Shown here: positions 25,048-34,264 of the stretch, one piece after another
How positions within the stretch are numbered: the stretch's first letter is position 1
Layout: each line of letters begins with the position of its first letter
Program-made: the position numbers and the translations under genes
NCBI RefSeq assembly: GCF_016583765.1
Contig: NZ_NRRR01000004.1
Location: 62,001-126,000, forward strand
Source: Chromatium weissei
GTDB taxonomy: Bacteria > Pseudomonadota > Gammaproteobacteria > Chromatiales > Chromatiaceae
Reading direction: 5' to 3'
DNA: 64,000 bases
The notes under the pieces: generated by a model
The model's database searches: none
The model's input: the letters and a program-made list of their open reading frames with translations, nothing else
Told to the model about the DNA's origin: nothing

Positions 25048-26595
25048 ATGACTAACGCCATGCCCAACCTTCCGCGCCGTCCGGTGCTTCTCGTCATTTT
25101 GGACGGTTTCGGTCTCAATCCCGCCAAAGCCAATAACGCGGTTGATCTCGCGCACACGCCGACACTTGATCGCTATTTCGCCACGCATCCGCACACCGCC
25201 ATTCAAGCTGCTGGGCTGGCAGTTGGCTTGCCAGATGGACAAATGGGCAACTCGGAAGTCGGACACATGTCGCTCGGCTCCGGCTGCATCGTGCGACAAG
25301 ATTTGGTGCTGATTGATGAAGCCATTCGCAACGGCAGCTTTTTTACCAATCCGGTGCTGGTCGCTGCTGCACGAGCCGCTGCCGCCGCGCAACGTCCGAT
25401 TCATTTGATGGGTTTGGTATCCGACGGCGGCGTGCACAGTCACGTCACGCATCTGGTCGCGTTGATTCAACTCTGTCAGCAACAGGGCGCACAACCGCTA
25501 GTGCATCTGTTCGCCGACGGACGCGATACGCCACCGCGCTCGGTACTAAATTATTTGACTTCAGTGGAAACGGCGTTGGCAGCAGCGGGCGGACAAATTG
25601 CCACCGTTTCTGGACGCTATTACGCGATGGATCGAGACCATCGCTGGGAGCGCACTGAATTGGCATGGCGGGCGCTGGTCGATGGTGAAGGTCGTCGTGC
25701 TGCCACTGCTCGCGCCGCAATTGAAGCCGCGTATGCCGCTGGTGAAGATGATGAATTCATTCGCCCAACCGTGATCGACGGCGCGAAGTTGATTCAAAAC
25801 GGCGATCACGTCATTCATCTCAATTTCCGCAAAGATCGCCCGCGCCAGCTGCTCACTCCGTTGTTTCAACCGGAATTTCCACATTTCGACCGACGCGGAG
25901 TCAGCAACGTCAACATCACCTGCATGATGGAATATGACGCGACTTTTGGGCTGCCGTTTGCGTTCGATCACGACATGCCGAAAACCACGCTGGGTGCGAT
26001 TTTGAGCGACGCGGGGCTGGCGCAACTCCACTGTGCGGAAACGGAAAAATATGCACACGTCACCTTTTTCTTCAATGGCGGACGCAGCGAGCCATTTCCC
26101 GGCGAAGAGCGCGTGCTGATTCCGTCGCCCAAGGTGGCAACCTACGATTTACAGCCGGAAATGAGCGCGCCAGCCGTTGCGGATGCTGTGATTGCGGCGC
26201 TCGGCGAGCAGCGATTTCCGTTCATCGTCGTCAATTTTGCGAACGGCGACATGGTCGGTCATACGGCAGTGCGGGCAGCGGTGATTGCCGCAGTGGAGGC
26301 GTTAGATCGTGAAGTCGGGCGCGTGTTGGATGCGGCGGTGAACGGCGGTTATTCCGTCATTTTGACTGCCGATCACGGCAACTGTGACGAAATGGTTGAT
26401 CCGCTCACCGGTGATCCGCACACCCAGCACACGCTGTATCCCGTGCCCTGTCTAATTATTGACGAAACGCCGTGGCGTTTAGCGATTGGCGGCGAGTTAA
26501 AAGACGTTGCGCCGACCGTGCTGGCGCTGATGGGCTTGCCGATTCCGCCGCAGATGGACGGACGCTCGCTGCTGCTCGGCGCGGCGGTGATTTGA
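25048..26595 (+). CDS. gpmI: 2,3-bisphosphoglycerate-independent phosphoglycerate mutase
   Basis: Interconverts 3- and 2-phosphoglycerate in glycolysis/gluconeogenesis using Mn2+. The protein has 515 residues, the usual length. The alkaline-phosphatase-superfamily metal motif [13 protein letters not shown] is at the N-terminus (written here as [11 protein letters not shown]), the phosphoserine site is in [13 protein letters not shown], and metal ligands appear in [10 protein letters not shown] and DPHTQHT. The start could also be the ATG four codons later. Four bases separate its stop from thyA. Confidence 0.97.
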   Translation: MTNAMPNLPRRPVLLVILDGFGLNPAKANNAVDLAHTPTLDRYFATHPHTAIQAAGLAVGLPDGQMGNSEVGHMSLGSGCIVRQDLVLIDEAIRNGSFFTNPVLVAAARAAAAAQRPIHLMGLVSDGGVHSHVTHLVALIQLCQQQGAQPLVHLFADGRDTPPRSVLNYLTSVETALAAAGGQIATVSGRYYAMDRDHRWERTELAWRALVDGEGRRAATARAAIEAAYAAGEDDEFIRPTVIDGAKLIQNGDHVIHLNFRKDRPRQLLTPLFQPEFPHFDRRGVSNVNITCMMEYDATFGLPFAFDHDMPKTTLGAILSDAGLAQLHCAETEKYAHVTFFFNGGRSEPFPGEERVLIPSPKVATYDLQPEMSAPAVADAVIAALGEQRFPFIVVNFANGDMVGHTAVRAAVIAAVEALDREVGRVLDAAVNGGYSVILTADHGNCDEMVDPLTGDPHTQHTLYPVPCLIIDETPWRLAIGGELKDVAPTVLALMGLPIPPQMDGRSLLLGAAVI

Positions 26596-26599
26596 CGCA

Positions 26600-27439
26600 A
26601 TGCAGGTCTATCTCGATTTGCTGCGCGAAGTGTTGGAACACGGCAACGATCGTGGCGACCGCACTGGTGTTGGCACGCGCTCGGTGTTCGGTCGGCAGAT
26701 TCGCGTTGATTTACAAGCAGGTTTTCCGCTGTTGACAACCAAACGCGTGCACACCAAAAGCCTGATTCACGAATTGCTGTGGTTTCTGGCGGGCGCGACC
26801 GATAACCAGCTGTTACAGGCACAGAATGTGCACATCTGGGACAACTGGGCAGCGAATGACGGTGCACTGGGGCCGATTTACGGTGCACAGTGGCGAAGCT
26901 GGCGCTGTGCGGATGGACGAGTGATTGATCAAATTGCGGAATTGATCGCCACCATTCGCGCTCGTCCCGAATCGCGGCGGCTGGTGGTGTCGGCATGGAA
27001 TCCGGCGGATTTACCCGATGAAACCATCAGCCCGCAGGACAACGCCCGCGCTGGGCGAATGGCGCTCGCACCCTGTCATTGTTTATTTCAGTTTTATGTG
27101 AGCGATGGACGATTGTCATGTCAATTATATCAACGCAGCGCCGATTTATTTATTGGAGTGCCATTCAATATCGCCAGTTACGCGCTATTGACCCATTTAA
27201 TTGCCGCGCAATGTGATTTGAACGTGGGCGAATTTGTGCATACCTTCGGCGATTTACATCTGTATCAGAATCATCTGACTGATGACATTGTGCTGGCGCA
27301 ATTGACGCGAGAACCATTGCCATTACCGACACTGCAATTAAAACGTCGCCCGAACAGCGTATTTGAATATCGTTTTGAGGACATCGAAATTGTGAATTAC
27401 AACTCGCATTCAGTGATTCGTGCACCGCTCGCGGTGTAA
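26600..27439 (+). CDS. thyA: Thymidylate synthase with a small insertion
   Basis: Converts dUMP to dTMP with methylene-tetrahydrofolate. The protein has 279 residues. Folate/dUMP-binding motifs include [11 protein letters not shown] at 21-31, [17 protein letters not shown], the nucleophile Cys159 in [13 protein letters not shown], and [17 protein letters not shown]. Between NPAD and the catalytic loop there are about 14 residues more than in E. coli ThyA ([15 protein letters not shown] region), which also occurs in some other bacterial enzymes. It follows gpmI by four bases and is likely co-transcribed. Confidence 0.96.
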   Translation: MQVYLDLLREVLEHGNDRGDRTGVGTRSVFGRQIRVDLQAGFPLLTTKRVHTKSLIHELLWFLAGATDNQLLQAQNVHIWDNWAANDGALGPIYGAQWRSWRCADGRVIDQIAELIATIRARPESRRLVVSAWNPADLPDETISPQDNARAGRMALAPCHCLFQFYVSDGRLSCQLYQRSADLFIGVPFNIASYALLTHLIAAQCDLNVGEFVHTFGDLHLYQNHLTDDIVLAQLTREPLPLPTLQLKRRPNSVFEYRFEDIEIVNYNSHSVIRAPLAV

Positions 27440-27536
27440 TGATTCGCATTTAGAATTGCGCAACGATTGACACTCGGTTTGATTCGTATTTGCGCCGACC
27501 AGTCAATCAATATCAACCAATTGAGAGAGCGTCACC

Positions 27537-29465
27537 GTGAGCGATTCGCAACGACTATTTGAACAGGCTATTGAGCATCAAAATGCTGGGCGTGATGAAG
27601 CAGCGGAATGGTTATATCGCGCTGTGGTGGCGCTCGATTCGCAACATGCTGAGGCAAATCATCGATTGGGTTTATTGGAATATCAATCCGGTCAAATCGA
27701 TTCGGGACTGGCGCATTTGCAAACGGCAGTGAATTGCGCGCCGGAGTCAATTGATTTTCGGTTGGCATTGGCAAATGCACTGTTGCAAACGCAGCGTCCA
27801 TTGGATGCACAAACGGCGCTTGATACCGCACCGATGCCATTGCCGAATACGCCAGCGGTGATGACATTACGCCAGCAAATTATTCAAATAATCAATCCCA
27901 ATCAACCAACTGCATTCGATCACAATACGCTCAATGGCAATTCGGAACCAACGCCAGCAATCGAGATGAATGACACGTTGCTGGTCACCATTGCCGATGA
28001 AGTGCGCGTGTGTGTGCCGGCCGATATTCATTCCCAAACGACTTATGTGCTGCTCGAACAGGGCGATTGGTGCGACGATGAAATGCTATTTGTGCGGCAA
28101 TTCATTCAACCTGGAATGGTGGCAGTCGATGTCGGAGCCCAGCACGGCGCGTATGCATTAACGCTGGCAAAACGATTGAATGGAAACGGAGCGGTTATCG
28201 CATTAGAACCAGTAAAAAAAGTTGCCCATTTATTGACGCAAAGTGTGATTGAAAATGAATTGAACGACGTGATGACGGTGCTGCCAGTCGGATTGGCGAA
28301 TCACAGCGGTCAAATAGACATCAGTATTCGCGCTGATCGCAAACCCAATAGTTTGCAGGGCGATCGCACGACCGAAACGGTGACGCTGCTTAAACTTGAC
28401 GAATTGATTGAGAATTCGCGCTGGCCAACAACAGCGCCGGTCGATTTTCTGCGCATCAATGCTGGCGGTTTAGAATTGGATGTATTGCAAAGCGGCGCGG
28501 TATTTTTTAATCACAATGCGCCGCTGGTGTTATTGCGTGTGACCGAAACGACGCTATCGCCGCAATTGTGCGCTTTCGTGAATACATTGAATTGGCAATT
28601 TTATCGTTTGATTCCGGGAATCAATGCACTCTTTTTAATCGATCCGACGCAACCACTGGACGCGCATCAACGCAATCTCTTTATTTGCGACAATGCCTGC
28701 GCAGAACGTTTACAGCAGCGCGGTTTGTTAATTGATCAAACGCAATTCACGGCGCTTTCGGCAATGCAACCTTATCAAATGCTGTGGCCACTGGATTTAG
28801 CGAATTATCATTACGCACAACCGCTGTTAATTGGCTGGCAAATTGCTGATCATTCCAAAGATGAACGCTGGCAAGATTATCAAATGGCATTGAATTGTTA
28901 TTTGTTGTCGCAGGATCATAAACAGCCATTAACTGCACGTTATCAACGGCTGCTTGAAAGTCTGCAACGCTTTCATCAACTCATTGAAACAGGCGACGGA
29001 CATCTTGCCACATACATGGTGTTTATTCGTATTTTATTTGATCTCGGTGAGAAGCAATCTGCGGTATATCAAATTGAAGAATTGATACAAAAAATGACAT
29101 GGTTATTAGAACCACTGCATGAAGATTTGCGCATTCAAATCAGTCGTCCATTCTTGCCTTTAACACATGATTTCGATCAACGCCCGGTCGCCGGTGATAT
29201 TGGTACTTGGGTGCAAGCAGCCGTGATTGAAGCTCTGGAAACCAAACGTTCACCATCATCTTATTTCCAAAATGATTTGTATTTGCTGAAAAAGGTTTTA
29301 GCCAATGCGAATCATGGTGCGGCAATGGAGCGCCGTGAACGGTTATTAAATTTGCGGCTCGGAATGCCGAAATCGACTGCACCAAAATCAATTCAAACGG
29401 GACGGCGGCGACAGAAGATTGATCCAAATACCGCAGCGTGGGAACGGCTCGAAAATAATAATTGA
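27537..29465 (+). CDS. TPR-FkbM-type methyltransferase fusion
   Basis: A 642-residue protein with a GTG start. Residues 1-110 are TPR repeats whose sequence is strikingly like the N-terminus of the OGT protein at 34265 (shared LYRAVV-L and H-LG-IE-QS-RI-SGL--L--AV patterns). Residues about 175-360 are an FkbM-family SAM methyltransferase: SAM motif VAVDVGAQHGAYAL, then ALEPVKKVAHLL and the DFLRINAGGLELDVLQSG segment. The remaining 270 residues are helical and unassigned. FkbM enzymes O-methylate sugars and related products. It heads a plus-strand operon of glycan genes, 19 bases before rfbF. The TPR part may dock to the same acceptor as the OGTs. Confidence 0.82.
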   Translation: MSDSQRLFEQAIEHQNAGRDEAAEWLYRAVVALDSQHAEANHRLGLLEYQSGQIDSGLAHLQTAVNCAPESIDFRLALANALLQTQRPLDAQTALDTAPMPLPNTPAVMTLRQQIIQIINPNQPTAFDHNTLNGNSEPTPAIEMNDTLLVTIADEVRVCVPADIHSQTTYVLLEQGDWCDDEMLFVRQFIQPGMVAVDVGAQHGAYALTLAKRLNGNGAVIALEPVKKVAHLLTQSVIENELNDVMTVLPVGLANHSGQIDISIRADRKPNSLQGDRTTETVTLLKLDELIENSRWPTTAPVDFLRINAGGLELDVLQSGAVFFNHNAPLVLLRVTETTLSPQLCAFVNTLNWQFYRLIPGINALFLIDPTQPLDAHQRNLFICDNACAERLQQRGLLIDQTQFTALSAMQPYQMLWPLDLANYHYAQPLLIGWQIADHSKDERWQDYQMALNCYLLSQDHKQPLTARYQRLLESLQRFHQLIETGDGHLATYMVFIRILFDLGEKQSAVYQIEELIQKMTWLLEPLHEDLRIQISRPFLPLTHDFDQRPVAGDIGTWVQAAVIEALETKRSPSSYFQNDLYLLKKVLANANHGAAMERRERLLNLRLGMPKSTAPKSIQTGRRRQKIDPNTAAWERLENNN

Positions 29466-29484
29466 ATCATTGCGGAGTATTCAA

Positions 29485-30258
29485 ATGAAAGCAGTGATTT
29501 TAGCCGGTGGTTTAGGAACGCGCATTTCAGAAGAATCGCATTTGCGCCCCAAGCCGATGGTAGAAATTGGTGGAATGCCAATCATCTGGCACATTATGAA
29601 ACTCTATTCGCATTATGATGTGAATGAGTTTGTTATTTGTTGCGGATATAAAGGCTATGTCATTAAAGAATACTTTGCCAATTATTTCTTGCACATGTCG
29701 GATGTCACCTTTGATGTCGCCAATAATCAAATGGAAGTGCATCAACGTAAAGCGGAGCCTTGGAAGGTCACGCTGGTGAATACCGGTGCGGATACGATGA
29801 CTGGCGGACGCTTAAAACGTATTGCCAATTATGTGCAAAATGAAGAGGCTTTTTGCTTTACTTATGGCGATGGCGTGAGTGATGTTGATATTAGCGCATT
29901 GATTGCATTTCATCGCGCACATGGGCGATTAGCAACGGTGACTGCGGTACAGGCTCCGGGGCGTTATGGTGCAATTGAACAGACCGGAAATGAAGTCACT
30001 GGCTTTATTGAAAAACCGCGTGGCGATGGCGGTTTAATTAACGGCGGTTTTTTCGTTTTATCGCCGCAATGTCTCGATTTAATTGATAGCGATGAGAGTA
30101 GTTGGGAAGCTGAACCATTGGCGCGTTTAACTGCAATGCGGCAATTGATGGCATTCGATCATTTTGGCTTTTGGTTACCAATGGATACGCTGCGCGATAA
30201 AAATCAATTGGAAGAATTGTGGGCAACGGGTCGCGCACCATGGAAGCGTTGGCAATGA
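29485..30258 (+). CDS. rfbF: Glucose-1-phosphate cytidylyltransferase
   Basis: Makes CDP-glucose from CTP and glucose-1-phosphate. The protein has 257 residues from the ATG at 29485, which has GGAG nearby; the frame extends further into the preceding gene without support. The nucleotidyltransferase motif AVILAGGLGTRISEES is at the N-terminus, followed by RPKPMVEIGGMPIIWHIMK, which separates the cytidylyltransferase from RmlA-type enzymes. It is coupled to rfbG by an ATGA overlap. Confidence 0.95.
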   Translation: MKAVILAGGLGTRISEESHLRPKPMVEIGGMPIIWHIMKLYSHYDVNEFVICCGYKGYVIKEYFANYFLHMSDVTFDVANNQMEVHQRKAEPWKVTLVNTGADTMTGGRLKRIANYVQNEEAFCFTYGDGVSDVDISALIAFHRAHGRLATVTAVQAPGRYGAIEQTGNEVTGFIEKPRGDGGLINGGFFVLSPQCLDLIDSDESSWEAEPLARLTAMRQLMAFDHFGFWLPMDTLRDKNQLEELWATGRAPWKRWQ

Positions 30259-31322
30259 ATGCGGAATTTTGGCGCGATAAACGGGTTTTTATCACCGGAC
30301 ACACCGGTTTTAAGGGCGGTTGGCTGGCGTTGTGGTTGACGGAGCTCGGTGCGAAGGTCGTTGGCTATGCGCTTGATCCGCCAACGAATCCCAACTTTTT
30401 TACGCTGACAAATCTCGCCGAGCGCCTGTCAAATCATCATCTTCAAAATGTGTGCGATGCGAATGCCTTAAAACAGGCGCTGATCGCCGCTGCGCCGGAT
30501 ATCGTGTTTCATCTCGCCGCCCAGCCGCTGGTGCGTGAATCCTATCGCGCTCCGGTTGACACGTTCGCCACCAACGTGATGGGCACGGTAAATCTGTTGG
30601 AGGCCGTGCGCCACAGCGCGAGTGTGCGCGCCGTCGTGATCGTAACCTCTGATAAATGTTACCAAAATCAGAATTGGGTGTGGCCGTATCGGGAAACCGA
30701 TTTGCTCGGTGGTCACGATCCTTACGCCACTAGCAAGGCTTGTGCCGAATTGGTTACTGCCGCGTATCGTCACAGTTTTCTGACCGCTGCCGGAATTGCC
30801 GTCGCCAGCGTGCGAGCTGGCAATGTGATTGGTGGCGGCGATTGGGCGGCAGATCGGTTAATTCCAGATTTTTTGCGGGCGCTCGATGCTGGAGAAACGG
30901 TGACAATTCGTTCACCAAATGCGGTGCGTCCTTGGCAGCATGTGCTTGATCCAATTGCAGGTTATCTCAAATTAGCCGAGCGTCTTTACGATACAGCGGG
31001 CGCGGTTTACGCCGAAGCGTGGAATTTTGGCCCAGCGGAGGCGGACGTGCGCAGCGTGGCTTGGTTGATGGATTGGCTGTGCGTTAAATGTTCCGAAGCG
31101 CGTTGGCGCTCCGCAGTTACACCGCAACCCTATGAAACTACAATCTTAAAAGTAGACAGCGCCAAAGCCCGCACACAATTGGGCTGGCAACCGCACTGGG
31201 AATTGACTGAGGCATTAAATCGCACCTTGGCTTGGCATTGGGCGTGGCGACAAGATATTGATATGCAACAATTTTCATTAGAACAAATCGCTGCACATCA
31301 AACAGTGAAGCCGTCATGTTAA
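30255..31322 (+). CDS. rfbG: CDP-glucose 4,6-dehydratase
   Basis: Converts CDP-glucose to CDP-4-keto-6-deoxyglucose. The protein has 355 residues, starting at the ATG that overlaps the rfbF stop. Extended-SDR features: NAD loop ITGHTGFKGGW, the HLAAQPLVRESY segment, catalytic YATSK, and the family stretch VRAGNVIGGGDWAADRLIPD. The product feeds a set of downstream tailoring enzymes. The stop overlaps the start of the epimerase-like gene by seven bases. Confidence 0.95.
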   Translation: MNAEFWRDKRVFITGHTGFKGGWLALWLTELGAKVVGYALDPPTNPNFFTLTNLAERLSNHHLQNVCDANALKQALIAAAPDIVFHLAAQPLVRESYRAPVDTFATNVMGTVNLLEAVRHSASVRAVVIVTSDKCYQNQNWVWPYRETDLLGGHDPYATSKACAELVTAAYRHSFLTAAGIAVASVRAGNVIGGGDWAADRLIPDFLRALDAGETVTIRSPNAVRPWQHVLDPIAGYLKLAERLYDTAGAVYAEAWNFGPAEADVRSVAWLMDWLCVKCSEARWRSAVTPQPYETTILKVDSAKARTQLGWQPHWELTEALNRTLAWHWAWRQDIDMQQFSLEQIAAHQTVKPSC

Positions 31323-31888
31323 TCACCTCGCCGCGTTTTCATTATCAATTAACGCCAATTGCTGGTGTTGCAGTAATTGAGCGGCGACCAATTCACGATC
31401 AGCGCGGTTTTTTTGAGCGCGTATTCTGCGCAAATGAATTGATTGAATTCACACATGGAAAACCCATTGTGCAAATCAATCACACGTTTACCAAACAATG
31501 TGGCACGGTGCGCGGATTACACTTTCAATATCCACCGGCAGCAGAAATCAAATTTGTGAGCTGTATTCGCGGTGAATTATTTGATGTTGCAGTGGATATT
31601 CGCGCCAATTCACCGACTTTTTTGCATTGGCACGGCGAGTATTTAACTGCAAATAATTATAAAATGCTGGTTATTCCAGAAGGATTTGCACATGGCTTTC
31701 AGGCATTAAGCGATGACTGCGAATTACTGTATATGAATACAGCATACTACACGCCAGAATTAGAATTTGGATTTAATCCAAACGACAAAGCAATTGGAAT
31801 TGATTGGCCGCTTGCAATAACCGATTTGTCGCCCCGTGATGCCGCTCATGCGCCGCTTGATTCTCAATTTTTTGGAATTCGACTGTAA
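31316..31888 (+). CDS. dTDP-4-dehydrorhamnose 3,5-epimerase-family sugar epimerase
   Basis: A 190-residue cupin-type RmlC-family protein. His69 in VRGLHFQ is the catalytic-base position; the DVAVDIR strand and the IPEGFAHGFQAL motif are typical. In this operon the substrate should be a CDP-4-keto-6-deoxyhexose rather than the dTDP sugar, because rfbF and rfbG precede it. Whether it acts at C3, C5 or both cannot be told from sequence. It lies six bases before the reductase. Confidence 0.85.
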   Translation: MLITSPRFHYQLTPIAGVAVIERRPIHDQRGFFERVFCANELIEFTHGKPIVQINHTFTKQCGTVRGLHFQYPPAAEIKFVSCIRGELFDVAVDIRANSPTFLHWHGEYLTANNYKMLVIPEGFAHGFQALSDDCELLYMNTAYYTPELEFGFNPNDKAIGIDWPLAITDLSPRDAAHAPLDSQFFGIRL

Positions 31889-31894
31889 TTAAAA

Positions 31895-32728
31895 ATGACA
31901 ACACCACACATTACAGTGTTAGGAAGTCATGGCTTTATTGGAAGTCATCTCTTGCAGTTTCTAAAACAACGCGGATTTTCTTACTGGGCTCCAAACCGAA
32001 ATGACGAAACTATTTTTACAAAGCCTTTGAATCACGTTATTTATTGCATTGGATTAACCGCAGATTTTAGAACTCGACCTTTGGATACTGTAGAAGCGCA
32101 CATTTGTTTACTTAAACGAATTATTGAAAAAGCCAATTTTGAATCATTCACTTATCTTTCAAGTACGCGAGTTTATATTGGAGCTGAGAACACACGAGAA
32201 GAACAAAGTTTAATTGTCAATCCACATGATTCGAGTGATCTGTACAATTTATCTAAACTGATGGGCGAATCCTTATGCTTACACTGCGGTCACGCTAATA
32301 TGAAAATTGCGCGGCTATCAAATATCGTCGGTATTTGCAGTGAACCCACTAATTTTTTAACACAGTTATTAGAAGAAGGTTATAAAAACGGCAGCGTTGT
32401 TTTACAGACTTCTCTTGATTCAGCGAAGGATTATCTTAGTATTGACGATGCCGTAAACTTATTAACAAAAATTGCACTTTCACAAACAGTTGGCATTTTT
32501 AATGTTGCCAGTGGTGCTAACACAAAAACTGGTGAAATCGCCCATTTTTTAGCACAGCAACTGGGCTTTCAAACGACGGTAATTAACAATGCGCCGACTT
32601 GGAGTTTTGCGACCATTGATATTCAAAGAATAAAGCGTGAATTCCAGTTTCATCCACAGCAGTTAATCGACTATTTTCCAGATTTTTTGAATGCTTATCA
32701 TCACCAGAGAAGCCAATGCTCTATTTAG
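31895..32728 (+). CDS. NAD-dependent epimerase/dehydratase-family sugar reductase
   Basis: A 277-residue extended SDR with the NAD motif VLGSHGFIGSHLL, a Ser-Ser-Thr strand end (YLSSTRVY) and the catalytic pair in YNLSK. By position after a dehydratase and an epimerase, the simplest role is reduction of the 4-keto group to give a CDP-6-deoxyhexose. The DNA is visibly more AT-rich from here to about 36.5 kb than in the flanking genes. It overlaps the next gene by 13 bases. Confidence 0.75.
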   Translation: MTTPHITVLGSHGFIGSHLLQFLKQRGFSYWAPNRNDETIFTKPLNHVIYCIGLTADFRTRPLDTVEAHICLLKRIIEKANFESFTYLSSTRVYIGAENTREEQSLIVNPHDSSDLYNLSKLMGESLCLHCGHANMKIARLSNIVGICSEPTNFLTQLLEEGYKNGSVVLQTSLDSAKDYLSIDDAVNLLTKIALSQTVGIFNVASGANTKTGEIAHFLAQQLGFQTTVINNAPTWSFATIDIQRIKREFQFHPQQLIDYFPDFLNAYHHQRSQCSI

Positions 32729-33477
32729 AAACCACTCCGAATGCAGAAGCGGGTTATTTAGCAGAAAAAAAAGCACGAATTGCTGCTTTTTCACAGGATG
32801 AAGCATTTCGTGCCATATCGAACGAATGGCGAATTGAAGCCTTAAAAAAGAAATACATGAACAACCATTCGTGGCTCGGCCGTCCAATTATTCAATTGCC
32901 GACTGATATTATTGCAATTCAGGAAATCATTTGGGCGATTAAACCTGATTTTGTCATTGAAACTGGAGTCGCACATGGCGGATCGCTGATATTATCAGCG
33001 TCAATACTTGAGTTGTTAAATCACGGAAAAGTAATTGGTATTGATATTGATATACGATCACACAATCGTCAAGCAATAGAAAATCATCAGTTGTCACATC
33101 GTATTCAGCTTATTGAAGGATCAAGTGTTGATTCCGAGATTATTTCAACAGTTCACGGGTTGACTAAAAACGCCAAAAAAATAGTGGTTCTATTAGATTC
33201 TAATCACACGCACGAACACGTTTTAGCTGAGTTAAATGCTTATGCGGATTTGGTGAGCATTGGTAGTTACTGCGTCGTTTTTGACACCTTCATAGAAGAC
33301 ATGCCTGACAATTTCATTTGGAATGAACGTCCATGGAGTAAAGGGAATAATCCAAAAACTGCCGTTTGGGAATGGATTAAACTGCATTCAGAATTTGAAA
33401 TTGATCATTCAATGGAAGATCGGTTGTTGATTACGTCAGCCCCCGATGGGTTTTTACGGCGTGTTTCTTCATCATAG
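32716..33477 (+). CDS. CmcI-like (cephalosporin hydroxylase family) methyltransferase
   Basis: A 253-residue protein with the CmcI-family layout: WLGRPIIQLPTDI, the SAM-binding segment FVIETGVAHGGSLI, VIGIDIDIR, and VVLLDSNHTHEHVLAEL followed by YCVVFDTFIED. Members in glycan clusters are thought to be O-methyltransferases for sugars. The closing NPKTAVWEWIK motif is also typical. It sits between the sugar reductase and the TylF-like gene. Confidence 0.85.
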   Translation: MLYLETTPNAEAGYLAEKKARIAAFSQDEAFRAISNEWRIEALKKKYMNNHSWLGRPIIQLPTDIIAIQEIIWAIKPDFVIETGVAHGGSLILSASILELLNHGKVIGIDIDIRSHNRQAIENHQLSHRIQLIEGSSVDSEIISTVHGLTKNAKKIVVLLDSNHTHEHVLAELNAYADLVSIGSYCVVFDTFIEDMPDNFIWNERPWSKGNNPKTAVWEWIKLHSEFEIDHSMEDRLLITSAPDGFLRRVSSS

Positions 33478-33489
33478 CGATAACAAACA

Positions 33490-34233
33490 ATGAAAAATCT
33501 CATTTCAAGTGTGTTTTTTGGCGTTAATAATCCTGAGTTTCTTCAAGGTATTCAACAGGGAATTAGCAATACTTCTTCTGATGGCATCTATGCGGGAGAC
33601 AATATTTTTGCAATTGGTCGAAATCTTAGTTTTCTTGAAAATGAATCATTTGTAAATGCTTGGAGATCTCATGCTGAAACTAATGTTGAACATGCGATTG
33701 TTTGGCGCATCTATGTTTTAGCATGGGTCGCAAAGAGTATTTTAATGAGAAAAATTCCCGGTGATTTTGTTGAATGTGCTTGTTACAAAGGCACTTCGGC
33801 ACGAATTATTTGCGACTATATTAATTTTGCTCACGTGAATAAAAATTATTATTTATATGATCTTTTTGAACATGATGACACGATGATCCATCACTCTATG
33901 CCCGAGCATGGAGTAACGCTATTTGAAAGCGTTAAAAAACGTTTTGCGAATTTTTCAAATGTCATTATTACTAAGGGCTTTGTGCCACAAGTTTTAGATG
34001 AAATTTCACCGTCAACCATTTCTTTTTTGCATATTGATTTGAATAACGCTCCCGCTGAAATTGGCGCATTGGAACGACTATTTGATCGACTTTCTACTGG
34101 TGGAATTTTGATACTGGACGATTATGGTTGGCGAGTTTATCGAGAACAAAAACTCGCTGAAGATGTTTGGTTAGCAGCGAGAGGATACGAAGTATTGGAA
34201 TTACCCACTGGACAGGGTCTTGTGATTAAATAA
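33490..34233 (+). CDS. TylF/MycF-like methyltransferase
   Basis: A 247-residue protein resembling the TylF family of sugar O-methyltransferases: the SAM region GDFVECACYKGTSARII, the YLYDLFEHDD segment, the metal-ligand-like FLHIDLN and ILDDYGW motifs. The match is moderate. With FkbM- and CmcI-type enzymes it makes three different methyltransferase families in one operon, suggesting a heavily methylated sugar. The region is AT-rich compared with housekeeping neighbours. Confidence 0.7.
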   Translation: MKNLISSVFFGVNNPEFLQGIQQGISNTSSDGIYAGDNIFAIGRNLSFLENESFVNAWRSHAETNVEHAIVWRIYVLAWVAKSILMRKIPGDFVECACYKGTSARIICDYINFAHVNKNYYLYDLFEHDDTMIHHSMPEHGVTLFESVKKRFANFSNVIITKGFVPQVLDEISPSTISFLHIDLNNAPAEIGALERLFDRLSTGGILILDDYGWRVYREQKLAEDVWLAARGYEVLELPTGQGLVIK

Positions 34234-34264
34234 TACCGTATTTTTTAATTGAAACGTTGGCACT

